Source: CF-39 sp035651155 (GTDB lineage Bacteria; Chloroflexota; Limnocylindria; P2-11E). Taken from it: 64,000 nucleotides of DNA. This document shows positions 47,967-56,145 of the stretch, piece by piece. Position 1 is the first letter of the stretch. The number at the start of each line of letters is the position of its first letter. The notes below the pieces were generated by a model that searched no databases, had not been told where the DNA came from, and worked only from the letters and a program-made list of their open reading frames with translations. The position numbers were made by a program, and so were the translations under genes. The stretch is taken from positions 1 to 64,000 of the forward strand of contig DASRGG010000027.1 of the NCBI GenBank assembly GCA_035651155.1, read 5' to 3'.

Positions 47967-48961
47967 TGGCCGGAGCGAACGACGTCGAAGGCCTGCGCGA
48001 AGTCGCTCGCGGCGAAGCGGTGCGTGATCACCGGCGTGATGTCGAGCCCGCTCTGCAGCATCGAGCCCATGCGGTACCAGGTCTCGAACATCTCGCGGCC
48101 GTAGATGCCCTTGAGCGTGAGGCCGCGGAAGATCACCTGGTCCCAGTCGAGCGCGATCTGCTGGTTCGGGATGCCCAGGAGGGCGACGCGGCCACCGTGG
48201 TTCATGAATGTCAGCATCGAGCGAAGCGCCTCCGGGCTGCCGGACATCTCGAGCCCGATGTCGAAGCCCTCGAGCATCCTCAGCTCCGTCATCACCGCGT
48301 CGAGGGTCGTGTCGCGATAGTCGACCGCGAGCGTCGCGCCCATGCGCCGGGCGAGGTTCAGACGGTAGTGGTTGCTGTCGGTGACGACGACGTAGCGCGC
48401 GCCGACGAAACGGCTCACCGTCGCCGACATCACGCCGATCGGACCCGCGCCGGTGATGAGCACGTCCTCACCGGCGAGCTCGAAGGACAGCGCGCTGTGC
48501 ACGGCGTTGCCGAGCGGGTCGAGGCACGAGCCGATCTCGTCGGGCATTCCTGCGGGCAATACGTACGCGTTCGACGCGGGGACGCAGACGAAGTCGGCGA
48601 ACGCCCCAGGGCGCTGGACGCCGATCCCCTCGGTATTGCGGCAGAGATGCCGCCGCCCCGCGCGGCAATTGCGGCAGTGCCCGCAGGTGACGTGACCCTC
48701 CACCGCGACCCGCTGGCCGACGGCGAACCCGGCGACCTCGCTCCCGACCTCGACGATCTGTCCCATGAACTCGTGTCCGATGACGAGCGGCACCCTGATG
48801 GTCCGCCGCGCCCACGCGTCCCACTCGACGATGTGCAGATCGGTGCCGCAGATCGAGGTGTACTGGACGCGGATGAGGACGTCGTTCGGCCCGATGCCGG
48901 GCTTCGGGACGTCCTCCAGCCAGATGCCGGGCTCGGCCCGGCTCTTCACCAGCGCTCTCAC
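47933..48961 (-). CDS. tdh: L-threonine 3-dehydrogenase
   Basis: A 342-aa zinc medium-chain dehydrogenase of the length typical for Tdh. Catalytic zinc ligands are Cys38 (SICGTD) and His63/Glu64 (IGHEFMG). The structural zinc lobe is CGHCRNCRAGRRHLC. The nucleotide fold is VLITGAGPIGVMSATVSRF. It oxidises L-threonine to 2-amino-3-ketobutyrate with NAD+. The partner enzyme gene kbl lies immediately upstream on the same strand, which strongly supports the assignment. Sorbitol or butanediol dehydrogenase is unlikely in this context. Confidence 0.92.
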   Translation of the reverse strand: MRALVKSRAEPGIWLEDVPKPGIGPNDVLIRVQYTSICGTDLHIVEWDAWARRTIRVPLVIGHEFMGQIVEVGSEVAGFAVGQRVAVEGHVTCGHCRNCRAGRRHLCRNTEGIGVQRPGAFADFVCVPASNAYVLPAGMPDEIGSCLDPLGNAVHSALSFELAGEDVLITGAGPIGVMSATVSRFVGARYVVVTDSNHYRLNLARRMGATLAVDYRDTTLDAVMTELRMLEGFDIGLEMSGSPEALRSMLTFMNHGGRVALLGIPNQQIALDWDQVIFRGLTLKGIYGREMFETWYRMGSMLQSGLDITPVITHRFAASDFAQAFDVVRSGQCGKVVMDWTV

Positions 48962-48970
48962 GCGGTCGGC

Positions 48971-50176
48971 CTACGCTCCCGACGTCGCGGGGAGGACGCC
49001 GAGCTCGCGCCCGACCTTCGTGAAGGCCGCGATCGCGCGGTCGACGTGCTCCGTCTCGTGCGCGGCCGACAGCTGGACGCGGATGCGCGCCGCGCCGCGC
49101 GGCACGACCGGATACGAGAAGGCGATGACGTAGATGCCCTCGGCGAGCAGGCGATCGGCCATCTCCGAAGCGAGCTTCGCGTCGCCGAGCATGACCGGCA
49201 CGATCGGGTGCTCGCCGGGGACGAGCCGGAAGCCGGCCTTCGTCATCCCCGCGCGGAAACGCGACGCGTTCGCGAAGAGCCGTTCGCGCAGCTCCTTCGT
49301 CGACTCCAGGAGATCGAGGACCGCGACGGACGTCGCCGCGATCACCGGCGCGAGCGTGTTCGAGAACAGGTACGGCCGGCTGCGCTGACGGAGCAGCTCG
49401 ACGATCTCCTTGCGTCCGCTGGTGTATCCACCCGACGCGCCGCCCAGCGCCTTGCCCAGCGTCCCCGTGAGGACGTCGATGCGGCCCATCACGCCCTTCG
49501 CCTCGTGCGAGCCGCGGCCGTTCGGTCCCATGAACCCCACCGCGTGCGAGTCGTCCACGAACACCATCGCGCCGTGGCGGTCCGCGAGATCGCAGATGGC
49601 CGCGAGGTCCGCGACGATGCCGTCCATCGAGAACACGCCGTCGGTGGCGATGAGCTTGAAGCGCGCATCCTTCGCCGCGACGAGCTGCGCCTCGAGGTCG
49701 GCCATGTCGTTGTTCGCGTACCGGAAGCGCTTCGCCTTCGAGAGGCGGATGCCGTCGATGATGCTCGCGTGGTTGAGCGCATCGCTGATGACGGCGTCCT
49801 CCTCGCCGAGGATCGTCTCGAAGAGCCCGCCGTTCGCGTCGAAGCACGAGCCGTACAGGATGGTGTCCTCGGTGCCGAGGAACCGCGTGAGGCGAGCCTC
49901 GAGCTCCTTGTGGATGTCCTGGGTCCCGCAGATGAACCGCACCGACGACATGCCGTAGCCCCGGCGATCGAGCGCGGCGTGCGCCGCCGCGACGACGGCG
50001 GGATGATCGGACAACCCCAGGTAGTTGTTCGCGCAGAAGTTGATGACCTCGTCGCCCGGACGCACGCGGATGGTGGCGCCCTGCGGCGACGTGATGACGC
50101 GCTCCTTCTTGTACAGACCGGCTTCGCGGATCTCGCCGACCTGCGCCGCGAGGCTGTCGAGGAAGCGTCGATCCAT
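48971..50176 (-). CDS. kbl: glycine C-acetyltransferase (2-amino-3-ketobutyrate CoA ligase)
   Basis: A 401-aa alpha-oxoamine synthase: FCANNYLGLSDHP, SSVRFICGTQDIHKELE, DALNHASIIDGIRLSKA, the PLP-phosphate region VFVDDSHAVGFMG, and the Schiff-base Lys242 in GTLGKALGGASGG. It converts 2-amino-3-ketobutyrate and CoA to glycine and acetyl-CoA, or the reverse. It is directly followed by tdh (9 bp gap), giving the classic kbl-tdh threonine degradation operon. SSVRFICGTQ favours Kbl over 8-amino-7-oxononanoate synthase. Confidence 0.94.
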   Translation of the reverse strand: MDRRFLDSLAAQVGEIREAGLYKKERVITSPQGATIRVRPGDEVINFCANNYLGLSDHPAVVAAAHAALDRRGYGMSSVRFICGTQDIHKELEARLTRFLGTEDTILYGSCFDANGGLFETILGEEDAVISDALNHASIIDGIRLSKAKRFRYANNDMADLEAQLVAAKDARFKLIATDGVFSMDGIVADLAAICDLADRHGAMVFVDDSHAVGFMGPNGRGSHEAKGVMGRIDVLTGTLGKALGGASGGYTSGRKEIVELLRQRSRPYLFSNTLAPVIAATSVAVLDLLESTKELRERLFANASRFRAGMTKAGFRLVPGEHPIVPVMLGDAKLASEMADRLLAEGIYVIAFSYPVVPRGAARIRVQLSAAHETEHVDRAIAAFTKVGRELGVLPATSGA

Positions 50177-50259
50177 GCCGGGAGCATCATGGCGCGGCGG
50201 CCCGCGGCGTGCACGCGGGGCCGGACTGTGGGATCGGATCGAGGCGGCCGTCGCCGCGC

Positions 50260-50544
50260 TCACCGCGCGGCCCTGGCGTCCTCCGCCTGACGGAACGCCG
50301 CGGCGCACGCGTCGCGTACCGCGATCGGCGAGCTGTCCGCGACCTCGACCATGCGCATGAGCGCGTCGAACAGCGGATCGGACCCGATCCGCGGCAGCTC
50401 GCCGCCGCCCTCGCGCCAATGCTCGCGCGCGTCGTTGACGATCCGCACGACCTCATCCTGGAAATCGTCGGTCCGGAACTCGTTGAGCAGCGCGATCCGT
50501 TCGGCGACCTGCGAGAGGACCTGCGCGCGCTGCTCCGTCTTCAT
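50260..50544 (-). CDS. hypothetical 94-aa helical protein
   Basis: A small acidic, mainly helical protein (VLSQVAERIALLNEFRTDDFQDEVVRIVNDAREHW in consecutive helices), coupled to the glycoside hydrolase by an ATGA overlap at 50541-50544. I do not recognise a family. It is last in the glycan operon running from 53496 to 50260. Confidence 0.7.
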   Translation of the reverse strand: MKTEQRAQVLSQVAERIALLNEFRTDDFQDEVVRIVNDAREHWREGGGELPRIGSDPLFDALMRMVEVADSSPIAVRDACAAAFRQAEDARAAR

Positions 50545-51689
50545 CGCGTCACGGCCGTGGTGTACCGCTCGTACAGATGCCGCAGCGTGTCGAGCGGCGC
50601 GTCGTAGAAGCGCGCCGGATCCGCGTCGATCCATTCGGACGCCGCACGCGGCGGCTTGCGCAGGACGCCGCGGTAGCGACCGAGGTGCCGCGCGGCGGGC
50701 TTCGCGGCCCCGTCCGCTCGCCAGAGCCCGAAGAAGCGCTCGTGCGGCGCGACGTCGAGCGGCGGCCGGTCCCAGATCTCGCTCGCGTAGTCGGCGTAGC
50801 ACCAGAGCATCGCGCCCGCCGCGCCCACCTCGTACAGCGCGTCCAGCGACTCGGCGACGAACGCCTCCGCCACGCCCTCCTCCTCGCTGGTGCGCGTCGG
50901 CATGCCGAGCTCTTCGAAGAGGACGTCCTTCCCGCCGAGCCAGCGCGTGACCTCGGCGAGGAACGCGGGGAGCGCCGCGTCCGTGCGGCTGCGCGCCCAC
51001 GCCGCATAGAGCGGGTACCCGTGCATGCAGAGGAAGTCCGACACCTCCGCCGCTTCGGCCGGCCCGAGACGCCGGTCCTGCTCGAGATCCTCCATGTGCA
51101 ATCCGACAGTCACGCGGCATGCCGGGTCCGCCGCACGTACGGCGTCGTTGATCTTCGCCAGCCAAGCGCGCGCTCGTTCGCGTGTGGGCGGCACGCAGAC
51201 GTTGGAGCTCTCGTTGCCCAGATCCCACGCCCACAGCGCGGGATGGCCGCGGAGCGCGGTCGCGGCCTCGCGCGCGAGCAGCATCTGCGCGCGCACGACC
51301 GCGTCGTCGGCGAACCAGTTTCGCGCGGCGACGCTCGCGTAGCCGCCGCCGCACACGATCGGGAAGCGGCCGGGCTCGCCCGCCGTGGTCGCCCAGCGAG
51401 GGAGCCAGTTCGCGCCGCTCATGTGGCCGGTGAAGAGCGTCGGCACGAGCGCGAGACCGCGTCCGGCCGCCGCATCGGCCACCTCGACGAGCGCCGCGAG
51501 CGCCGCGCGGTCGACGCGGTCGGGCTCCGGCTGGAAATCCTCCCAGAGGAGGAACACGCGCACCGAGTCCGCGCCCGCCGCGCGGATGCGCTCGAAGTCG
51601 GCGAGGGTCTCCTCGCGCGAGAAGCGCTGCCACCAGCGCATCGCCGTCCTCGCCGGCCAGTAGTTCACGCCGACGCGGAACGCGTTCAC
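50541..51689 (-). CDS. glycoside hydrolase family 5-like (beta-mannanase/glucanase)
   Basis: A 382-aa (beta/alpha)8 hydrolase: FRVGVNYWPARTAMRWWQRF, the acid/base Glu in WAWDLGNESSN, FLCMHGYPLYA, and the nucleophile Glu in DVLFEELGMPT, with Trp in MLWCYADYAS near the end. The GNE and E(E)LG positions match clan A retaining enzymes of the GH5 mannanase type. There is no signal peptide, so it may act on a cytoplasmic oligosaccharide such as a mannosyl- or glucosylglycerate. GTG 51689 has GGGAGGTG upstream and overlaps the glycosyltransferase stop as GTGA. Confidence 0.83.
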   Translation of the reverse strand: MNAFRVGVNYWPARTAMRWWQRFSREETLADFERIRAAGADSVRVFLLWEDFQPEPDRVDRAALAALVEVADAAAGRGLALVPTLFTGHMSGANWLPRWATTAGEPGRFPIVCGGGYASVAARNWFADDAVVRAQMLLAREAATALRGHPALWAWDLGNESSNVCVPPTRERARAWLAKINDAVRAADPACRVTVGLHMEDLEQDRRLGPAEAAEVSDFLCMHGYPLYAAWARSRTDAALPAFLAEVTRWLGGKDVLFEELGMPTRTSEEEGVAEAFVAESLDALYEVGAAGAMLWCYADYASEIWDRPPLDVAPHERFFGLWRADGAAKPAARHLGRYRGVLRKPPRAASEWIDADPARFYDAPLDTLRHLYERYTTAVTR

Positions 51690-52729
51690 CGCCGCACCTC
51701 CCTCGGCTCGCTCGTGAGGACCTGCTCGTACACGGCGAGGTAGTCGTCGACCATCCGGTCGCGGCTGAAGCGCTCCGCGCAGCGCGCCCGGATGGCGCGG
51801 CGGTCGAGCGCGGCCACGCGGCCCACCGCGGCGACGGCGCCGTCGACGTCGTCGACGACGAAGCCGGTGCGGCCATCTTCGACGACCTCGGGGACGGAGC
51901 CACGGCGGCGCGCGATCACGGGCGTCCCGCAGGCCATGGCCTCGACCATGGCGAGTCCGAAGGGCTCGGCGAAGTTCACCAGATGGACGAGCGCGAGCGC
52001 GTTCCCGAGGAGCTGGTCGCGCTCCTTCGGACCCGCCGAGCCGACGTAGCGCACGCGCACGTCGTCGACGTGCGGCGCGATCTCCCGCGCGAAGTAGTCC
52101 TCGTCGTGGATGATCCCGGCGAGCACGAGCGGCAGCCCGGTCCGTCGCGCGACCTCGATCGCCTCCGCGACGCCCTTGTCCGGATGCATCCGCCCGAAGA
52201 ACACCAGATACGCGCCCGCGCGGTCGCGCGGCGTGAACTCGCCGAGGTCGATGCCGTGATGGACGGTGCGCAGGTACGTGAGCCCGGGATGGCGATCCGC
52301 GTCGCTGATCGACACGTAGTGCACGCGCCCGTCGTATCGCTCGTACACGGGAAGGATCCGCTCGGATGAGAAGCCGTGGATCGTCGTGACGACGGGAATG
52401 TCCCACCCGCCGGTGTACGTGAGCGGCAGGAAATCGTAGTGGTTGTGCAGGAGGTCGAGCCCGAGCTCGCGCGAACGCTCGAACGCGTTGGCGATGTGCA
52501 GGCTCTCCCAGACCTTCGCGTCGAGCGAGCGGTCCTCGGCCAGCGGGCGCGGACACACGCTGTCGAGCCGCGCCGCGGTCACCGAGTCGGCCGTCGCGAA
52601 TAGCGTCACGTCCACCCCGCGCTCGACCAGCCCCTCGGCGAGGAGCGAGACGACCCGCTCCCACGGTCCGTAGTGCCGAGGTGGAACCCGCCACGAGATC
52701 GGGGCGAGCATGCCGACCCGCGGTGTCAT
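51686..52729 (-). CDS. GT4-family glycosyltransferase
   Basis: A 347-aa GT-B glycosyltransferase: RHYGPWERVVSLLAEGLVERGVDVTLFATADS is the acceptor-side start, VVTTIHGFSSERI, GRMHPDKGVAEAIEVARRTGLPLVLAG is the donor-domain start, and VNFAEPFGLAMVEAMACGTPVIARRRGSVPEVV (in segments) is the E-x7-E nucleotide-sugar motif. GPWERVV resembles transferases that act on small-molecule acceptors. It is coupled to the 60-aa gene (ATGA) and to the GH5-like gene (GTGA). Donor and acceptor are not known. Confidence 0.9.
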   Translation of the reverse strand: MTPRVGMLAPISWRVPPRHYGPWERVVSLLAEGLVERGVDVTLFATADSVTAARLDSVCPRPLAEDRSLDAKVWESLHIANAFERSRELGLDLLHNHYDFLPLTYTGGWDIPVVTTIHGFSSERILPVYERYDGRVHYVSISDADRHPGLTYLRTVHHGIDLGEFTPRDRAGAYLVFFGRMHPDKGVAEAIEVARRTGLPLVLAGIIHDEDYFAREIAPHVDDVRVRYVGSAGPKERDQLLGNALALVHLVNFAEPFGLAMVEAMACGTPVIARRRGSVPEVVEDGRTGFVVDDVDGAVAAVGRVAALDRRAIRARCAERFSRDRMVDDYLAVYEQVLTSEPREVRR

Positions 52730-52908
52730 GTGCGCGAGCCGCTGCCTCGCTCGACCTCGCCGAGCGCGTCGCCGACCTTCTCGGCGGCGTCCCGCGGCTC
52801 GTACGAGATCTCGGAAGACACGCGCGCCTCGCCCGTCCCGACGGGCTCGAACATCTCCCACGTCGGCGCGCCAGCGGAGCGTCTGAGGATCGCGCCGATC
52901 CAGTGCAT
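52726..52908 (-). CDS. hypothetical 60-aa protein
   Basis: ATG 52908 follows GAGGG, and the stop overlaps the glycosyltransferase ATG as ATGA, so it appears to be a real member of the operon. The sequence (MHWIGAILRRSAGAPTWEMF, then VSSEISYEPRDAAEKVGDAL) shows no recognisable domain. It may be a short accessory peptide or simply a coupling leader. Confidence 0.55.
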   Translation of the reverse strand: MHWIGAILRRSAGAPTWEMFEPVGTGEARVSSEISYEPRDAAEKVGDALGEVERGSGSRT

Positions 52909-52971
52909 GCCGCCCTCACTGCATGCCGGACGCCAACCCCGGGAATGCTCGCCCGCGAGGCGGCCGAGCGT

Positions 52972-53496
52972 CTAGGCGCCCTCCTCGTCGGTCGGGAACG
53001 CGCCGATGAGCGCACCCGAGACGCGCGCCTGAGAGACGAGGTCGAGCCAGACGTGTTCGATCGTCGGCCCGTCCGAGATGGATTCCTCTCCCCGCGCGCG
53101 CCGGAGCACGACCACGGCGCACGCGCGGAGCGTCGGCGCCGAGACGTACGCGCCGTCGGTGCAGCGCGCCACGCTCGCCGCGTGCGGCCAGCGCCGATGC
53201 GCGTCGACGTACGCGGCGATGTCGTCGGGAGGCGTCCCGTGCAGCGTCGATCCGTCCTCGACCAGGACGACCGCGACGTCGTACGGCGTCATCGTGGCGA
53301 GGGTCACGCCTCGGCCGGCGATGTAGGCCACGTCGTTCAGCCGGAAGGTGATGCGGTCCTCCGGGCCGAGCGCGCCGGCACGCGCGAGGATCCGTGTCGC
53401 GATCGTCAGCTCGGTGGCGGGTTGCTCGCGCACGAGCACGGCACAAGCGTGCCACGGAACCGTCCGGAGGCCCACTTCGCCGAGGCCGTCGCGCAC
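52972..53496 (-). CDS. class II aldolase/adducin-like protein lacking the zinc histidines
   Basis: A 174-aa protein. LTIATRILARAGALGPEDRITFRLND, then YIAGRGVTLATMTPYDVAVVLVEDGSTLHGTPPDDIAAYVDAHRRWPHAASVARC (in segments), follow the class II aldolase core order closely. Where the family has the metal-binding HTHP after the conserved AV, this protein has VARCTDGAY, and the other His ligands are also absent. It is probably a non-catalytic or differently acting paralogue. The gene is short for the family, heads the glycan operon, and is divergent from the epimerase gene. The start (GTG 53496) is uncertain. Confidence 0.6.
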   Translation of the reverse strand: MRDGLGEVGLRTVPWHACAVLVREQPATELTIATRILARAGALGPEDRITFRLNDVAYIAGRGVTLATMTPYDVAVVLVEDGSTLHGTPPDDIAAYVDAHRRWPHAASVARCTDGAYVSAPTLRACAVVVLRRARGEESISDGPTIEHVWLDLVSQARVSGALIGAFPTDEEGA

Positions 53497-53528
53497 CGCC
53501 GTCGCACAGGCGGCGCGAGAATCGAGCG

Positions 53529-54608
53529 GTGGCGCGCGTCCTCGTGATCGGCGGAACCGTCTTCATCGGGCCGTCCGTCGTCCGGCAGCTCGCGCAGGCC
53601 GGACACGAGGTCGCGGTGTTCCACCGGGGCGAGCACGAGACCACGCTGCCCGAGGGCGTGCGGCACGTCCACGGCGACCGCGCGCTCATCGGCGAGCGGC
53701 GCGATCACATCGCCGAGCTCCGCCCCGACGTCGTCGTGGACATGCGGGCGATGACGGAGGCCGACGCACGCGCGGTCGCCGACACGGCCCGCGGGATCGC
53801 GGGCCGGCTCGTCGTCGTGAGCAGCATGGACGTGTACCGCGCGTACGGCAGGCTGCACGGGACCGAGCCCGGTCCCGCGCTCCAGCCGCCGTTCGACGAG
53901 GATTCGCCGCTGCGCGAGAAGCTCTATCCGTACCGCGAGACGCCTACCGCGCAGCCGCGAGGCGAGGCAGCAGGACGGTCGGCCGCGCCGGAGTGGCTGA
54001 CCTCCTACGACAAGATCCTCGTGGAGCGCGTCGCGCTCTCCGACCCCGAGCTCCGCGGGAGCGTGGTGCGCTTTCCGATGGTGCACGGGGAGCGCGACGG
54101 CCAGCGCCGGTTCTATCCGCTCTGGAAGCGAATGGCGGACCACCGCCTCGCGATCCTCATGAGCGAGAAGTCGGCGACATTCCGGTCGTCGCGGACGCAC
54201 GTCGACAACGCCGCGTACGCGGTCGCGCTCGTCGCGACCGACGATCGCGCCGCGGGACGCGTGTACAACGTCGGCGAGCCCGACGCGCTCGCGTGGAGCG
54301 AATGGGCGCTGCTCATCGCGAAGCGGATGAGCTGGGGCGGCCAGCTCGTGATCCGCCCGTCCGACGAGATGCCCCCACACCTGCGCGACTCGCGGCCCGA
54401 CGTCTGGGATCATCACCTCGTCGCCGACACCTCGCGGATCCGCCGCGAGCTCGGCTATCGCGAGGTGGTCTCGCGCGAGGAGGGCCTGCGGCGCGCGCTC
54501 GCCTGGTACGCCCAGGAGCGGCCGCCCGACCCCAAAGCGGCCGGAAGCCTCGACTACGAGGCCGAGGACAGGGCGCTTGTCACGATCCGCGGGGCGGCGG
54601 TGCATTGA
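53529..54608 (+). CDS. NAD-dependent epimerase/dehydratase (extended SDR)
   Basis: A 359-aa Rossmann-fold protein: RVLVIGGTVFIGPSVVRQLAQAGHEVAVFHRG gives the GxxxxxG dinucleotide site. VVVDMRAMTEADAR, VVSSMDVYRAYG and TSYDKILVERVAL follow; the expected catalytic YxxxK appears as the YDKILVE segment. It is similar to sugar-nucleotide epimerases of the CDP/UDP-sugar type and to plant CSP41-like proteins. The GTG start has GAGAAT ending 6 nt upstream. The downstream ECF gene starts 9 bp after its stop. Confidence 0.86.
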   Translation: MARVLVIGGTVFIGPSVVRQLAQAGHEVAVFHRGEHETTLPEGVRHVHGDRALIGERRDHIAELRPDVVVDMRAMTEADARAVADTARGIAGRLVVVSSMDVYRAYGRLHGTEPGPALQPPFDEDSPLREKLYPYRETPTAQPRGEAAGRSAAPEWLTSYDKILVERVALSDPELRGSVVRFPMVHGERDGQRRFYPLWKRMADHRLAILMSEKSATFRSSRTHVDNAAYAVALVATDDRAAGRVYNVGEPDALAWSEWALLIAKRMSWGGQLVIRPSDEMPPHLRDSRPDVWDHHLVADTSRIRRELGYREVVSREEGLRRALAWYAQERPPDPKAAGSLDYEAEDRALVTIRGAAVH

Positions 54609-54616
54609 AGGAAGAG

Positions 54617-55144
54617 ATGGGCGCTGTCGAGGCCGTCCGGGTCGCGGGTGCCGCCCCGGCCATCCCACCCGCGCTCGAGGCGCTCTTTCGAAGGGAGTAC
54701 CCGCGCGTGGTCGCGATCGCGCGGCGCATCGTCCGCGACGCCGACGAAGCCGAGGACGTCGCCCAGGACGTGTTCGTGTCCTTCTACAGGAGGCACCCCG
54801 CGGACGCCGGCTACGCGTCAGCCTGGCTGCACGCCGCGGCGGTCCACACGGCCCTGAACACGATCCGGTCGCGGCAGCGCCGCGGCAGGCGCGAGCTCGC
54901 GCACGCGCGCGAGCACGACGTCGCCGTCGACCCGGCGCGGCACGCCGAGCGGACGGAGACGCGCGCGGAGGTGCGCGCCGCCCTCGCCCGGCTCGACGAG
55001 CGCAGCGCGTCGCTCCTCGCGCTCCGATACAGCGGGCTCTCCTACGACGAGATCGCCGCGGCGCTCGGCCTGCGGCGCTCGAGCATCGGCACGTTCCTGA
55101 GCCGGGCAGAAGCCGCGTTCCGCAGGGAGGTCACCAGGTCATGA
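54617..55144 (+). CDS. ECF-type RNA polymerase sigma factor
   Basis: A 175-aa ECF sigma factor: region 2 LFRREYPRVVAIARRIVRDADEAEDVAQDVFVSFYRRHP in segments; region 4 LDERSASLLALRYSGLSYDEIAAALGLRRSSIGTFLSRAEAAFRRE. ATG 54617 is supported by AAGG 5 nt upstream (TTG 54605 is an alternative). It is followed by its membrane-anchored putative anti-sigma factor with an ATGA overlap and by an ABC exporter, all co-transcribed. Confidence 0.9.
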   Translation: MGAVEAVRVAGAAPAIPPALEALFRREYPRVVAIARRIVRDADEAEDVAQDVFVSFYRRHPADAGYASAWLHAAAVHTALNTIRSRQRRGRRELAHAREHDVAVDPARHAERTETRAEVRAALARLDERSASLLALRYSGLSYDEIAAALGLRRSSIGTFLSRAEAAFRREVTRS

Positions 55145-56145
55145 GCGACGACATCGACGAGCTCCTCGGCGTCCGCGAGATCGAGGTCGACACGGAGCGC
55201 GCGCTCGCGCGCCTCCGCGCGCGTGTCGAACGCGACCGCATCCGGCCGGTGACGCGCGCGGCCGCGCGCCGCGACGGGCCGCTCGTGTCGCTGTGGGTGA
55301 AGGGTCTCGCGGCGGCCGCGTCCGTCGCGCTCATCGCGACGCTCCTCACCGTCTCGGGCGTGGCCGAGACCATCCTCACGATCTTCGAGCCGAAGCAGGT
55401 CGTGGCCGTGCCGATCACGACGACGGACATCCAGCGCGCCGTGGCCGGTCTCGGCTCCTACGGCACGCTCGAGTTCTCGACGCCGCCGAAGCCGTACGAC
55501 GTGCCCGACGTCGCCACCGCGGCGAAGGACAGCGGGATCGTCGTGCTCGTCCCCGGCCAGCTGCCGTCCGGCGTGAGCATCGCGACCGCCCGCTACGGCG
55601 TGATGCCGCGCACGACCGCGACGTTCACCTTCAGCGCCGAGAAGACCCGCGCCTCCGCGTCACGGCTCGGCCGCACGCCGCCGCCGATGCCCGCGAACAT
55701 CGACGGCGCCAAGCTCTTCATCACCGGCGGCCCGGCGGTCGTCCAGTACTTCGACGACGGCACCGCGCCAAAGGGCGACACCGGCGATCCGTTCGCGACG
55801 CTGCCCAAGCTCGTCGTGGCGCAGGGCAAGGGCCCCATCGTGCGATCCGACGGCGTCACGGTGGAGCAGCTCCAGCAGTACCTCCTGGCGCAGCCCGGCG
55901 TCACGCCGCAGCTCGCCGCGCAGATCCGCGCGATCAAGGACCCCTCGAGCACGCTGCCCATCCCGATCCCGGTGGACATGGCGACGTCGAAGAACGTGAC
56001 GGTGCAGGGCGCGCCTGGCGTGTTCGTCGGCGACTCGACCGGACTCGGGAGCGCGGTCATCTGGCAGAAGGACGGCATCGTATTCGGCGTCGCGGGTACG
56101 CTCACCGAATCGCAGATCCTGGCGGTGGCGAACTCGCTCCATTGA
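55141..56145 (+). CDS. putative anti-sigma factor with extracytoplasmic DUF4367-like domain
   Basis: A 334-aa protein: a short charged cytoplasmic N-terminus (about 50 residues), one transmembrane helix (WVKGLAAAASVALIATLLTV), then a large external region ending in AVIWQKDGIVFGVAGTLTESQILAVANSLH, a DUF4367-like closure. The order sigma factor - single-span protein with ATGA coupling is the standard sigma/anti-sigma layout, although no ZAS zinc motif is visible. The external domain could sense a cell-envelope ligand and release the sigma factor. Confidence 0.78.
   Translation: MSDDIDELLGVREIEVDTERALARLRARVERDRIRPVTRAAARRDGPLVSLWVKGLAAAASVALIATLLTVSGVAETILTIFEPKQVVAVPITTTDIQRAVAGLGSYGTLEFSTPPKPYDVPDVATAAKDSGIVVLVPGQLPSGVSIATARYGVMPRTTATFTFSAEKTRASASRLGRTPPPMPANIDGAKLFITGGPAVVQYFDDGTAPKGDTGDPFATLPKLVVAQGKGPIVRSDGVTVEQLQQYLLAQPGVTPQLAAQIRAIKDPSSTLPIPIPVDMATSKNVTVQGAPGVFVGDSTGLGSAVIWQKDGIVFGVAGTLTESQILAVANSLH

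Noticed and set aside
47441..48104. Continuation of the enoyl-CoA hydratase frame to 48104
   Set aside because: Beyond about 47400 the frame is antisense to a lipoprotein and tdh and contains no crotonase motif. It reflects a lost stop codon, not a fusion.
47933..50176. kbl-tdh as a special pathway
   Set aside because: Both enzymes are standard in length and motifs, and the adjacency is the classic threonine degradation operon.
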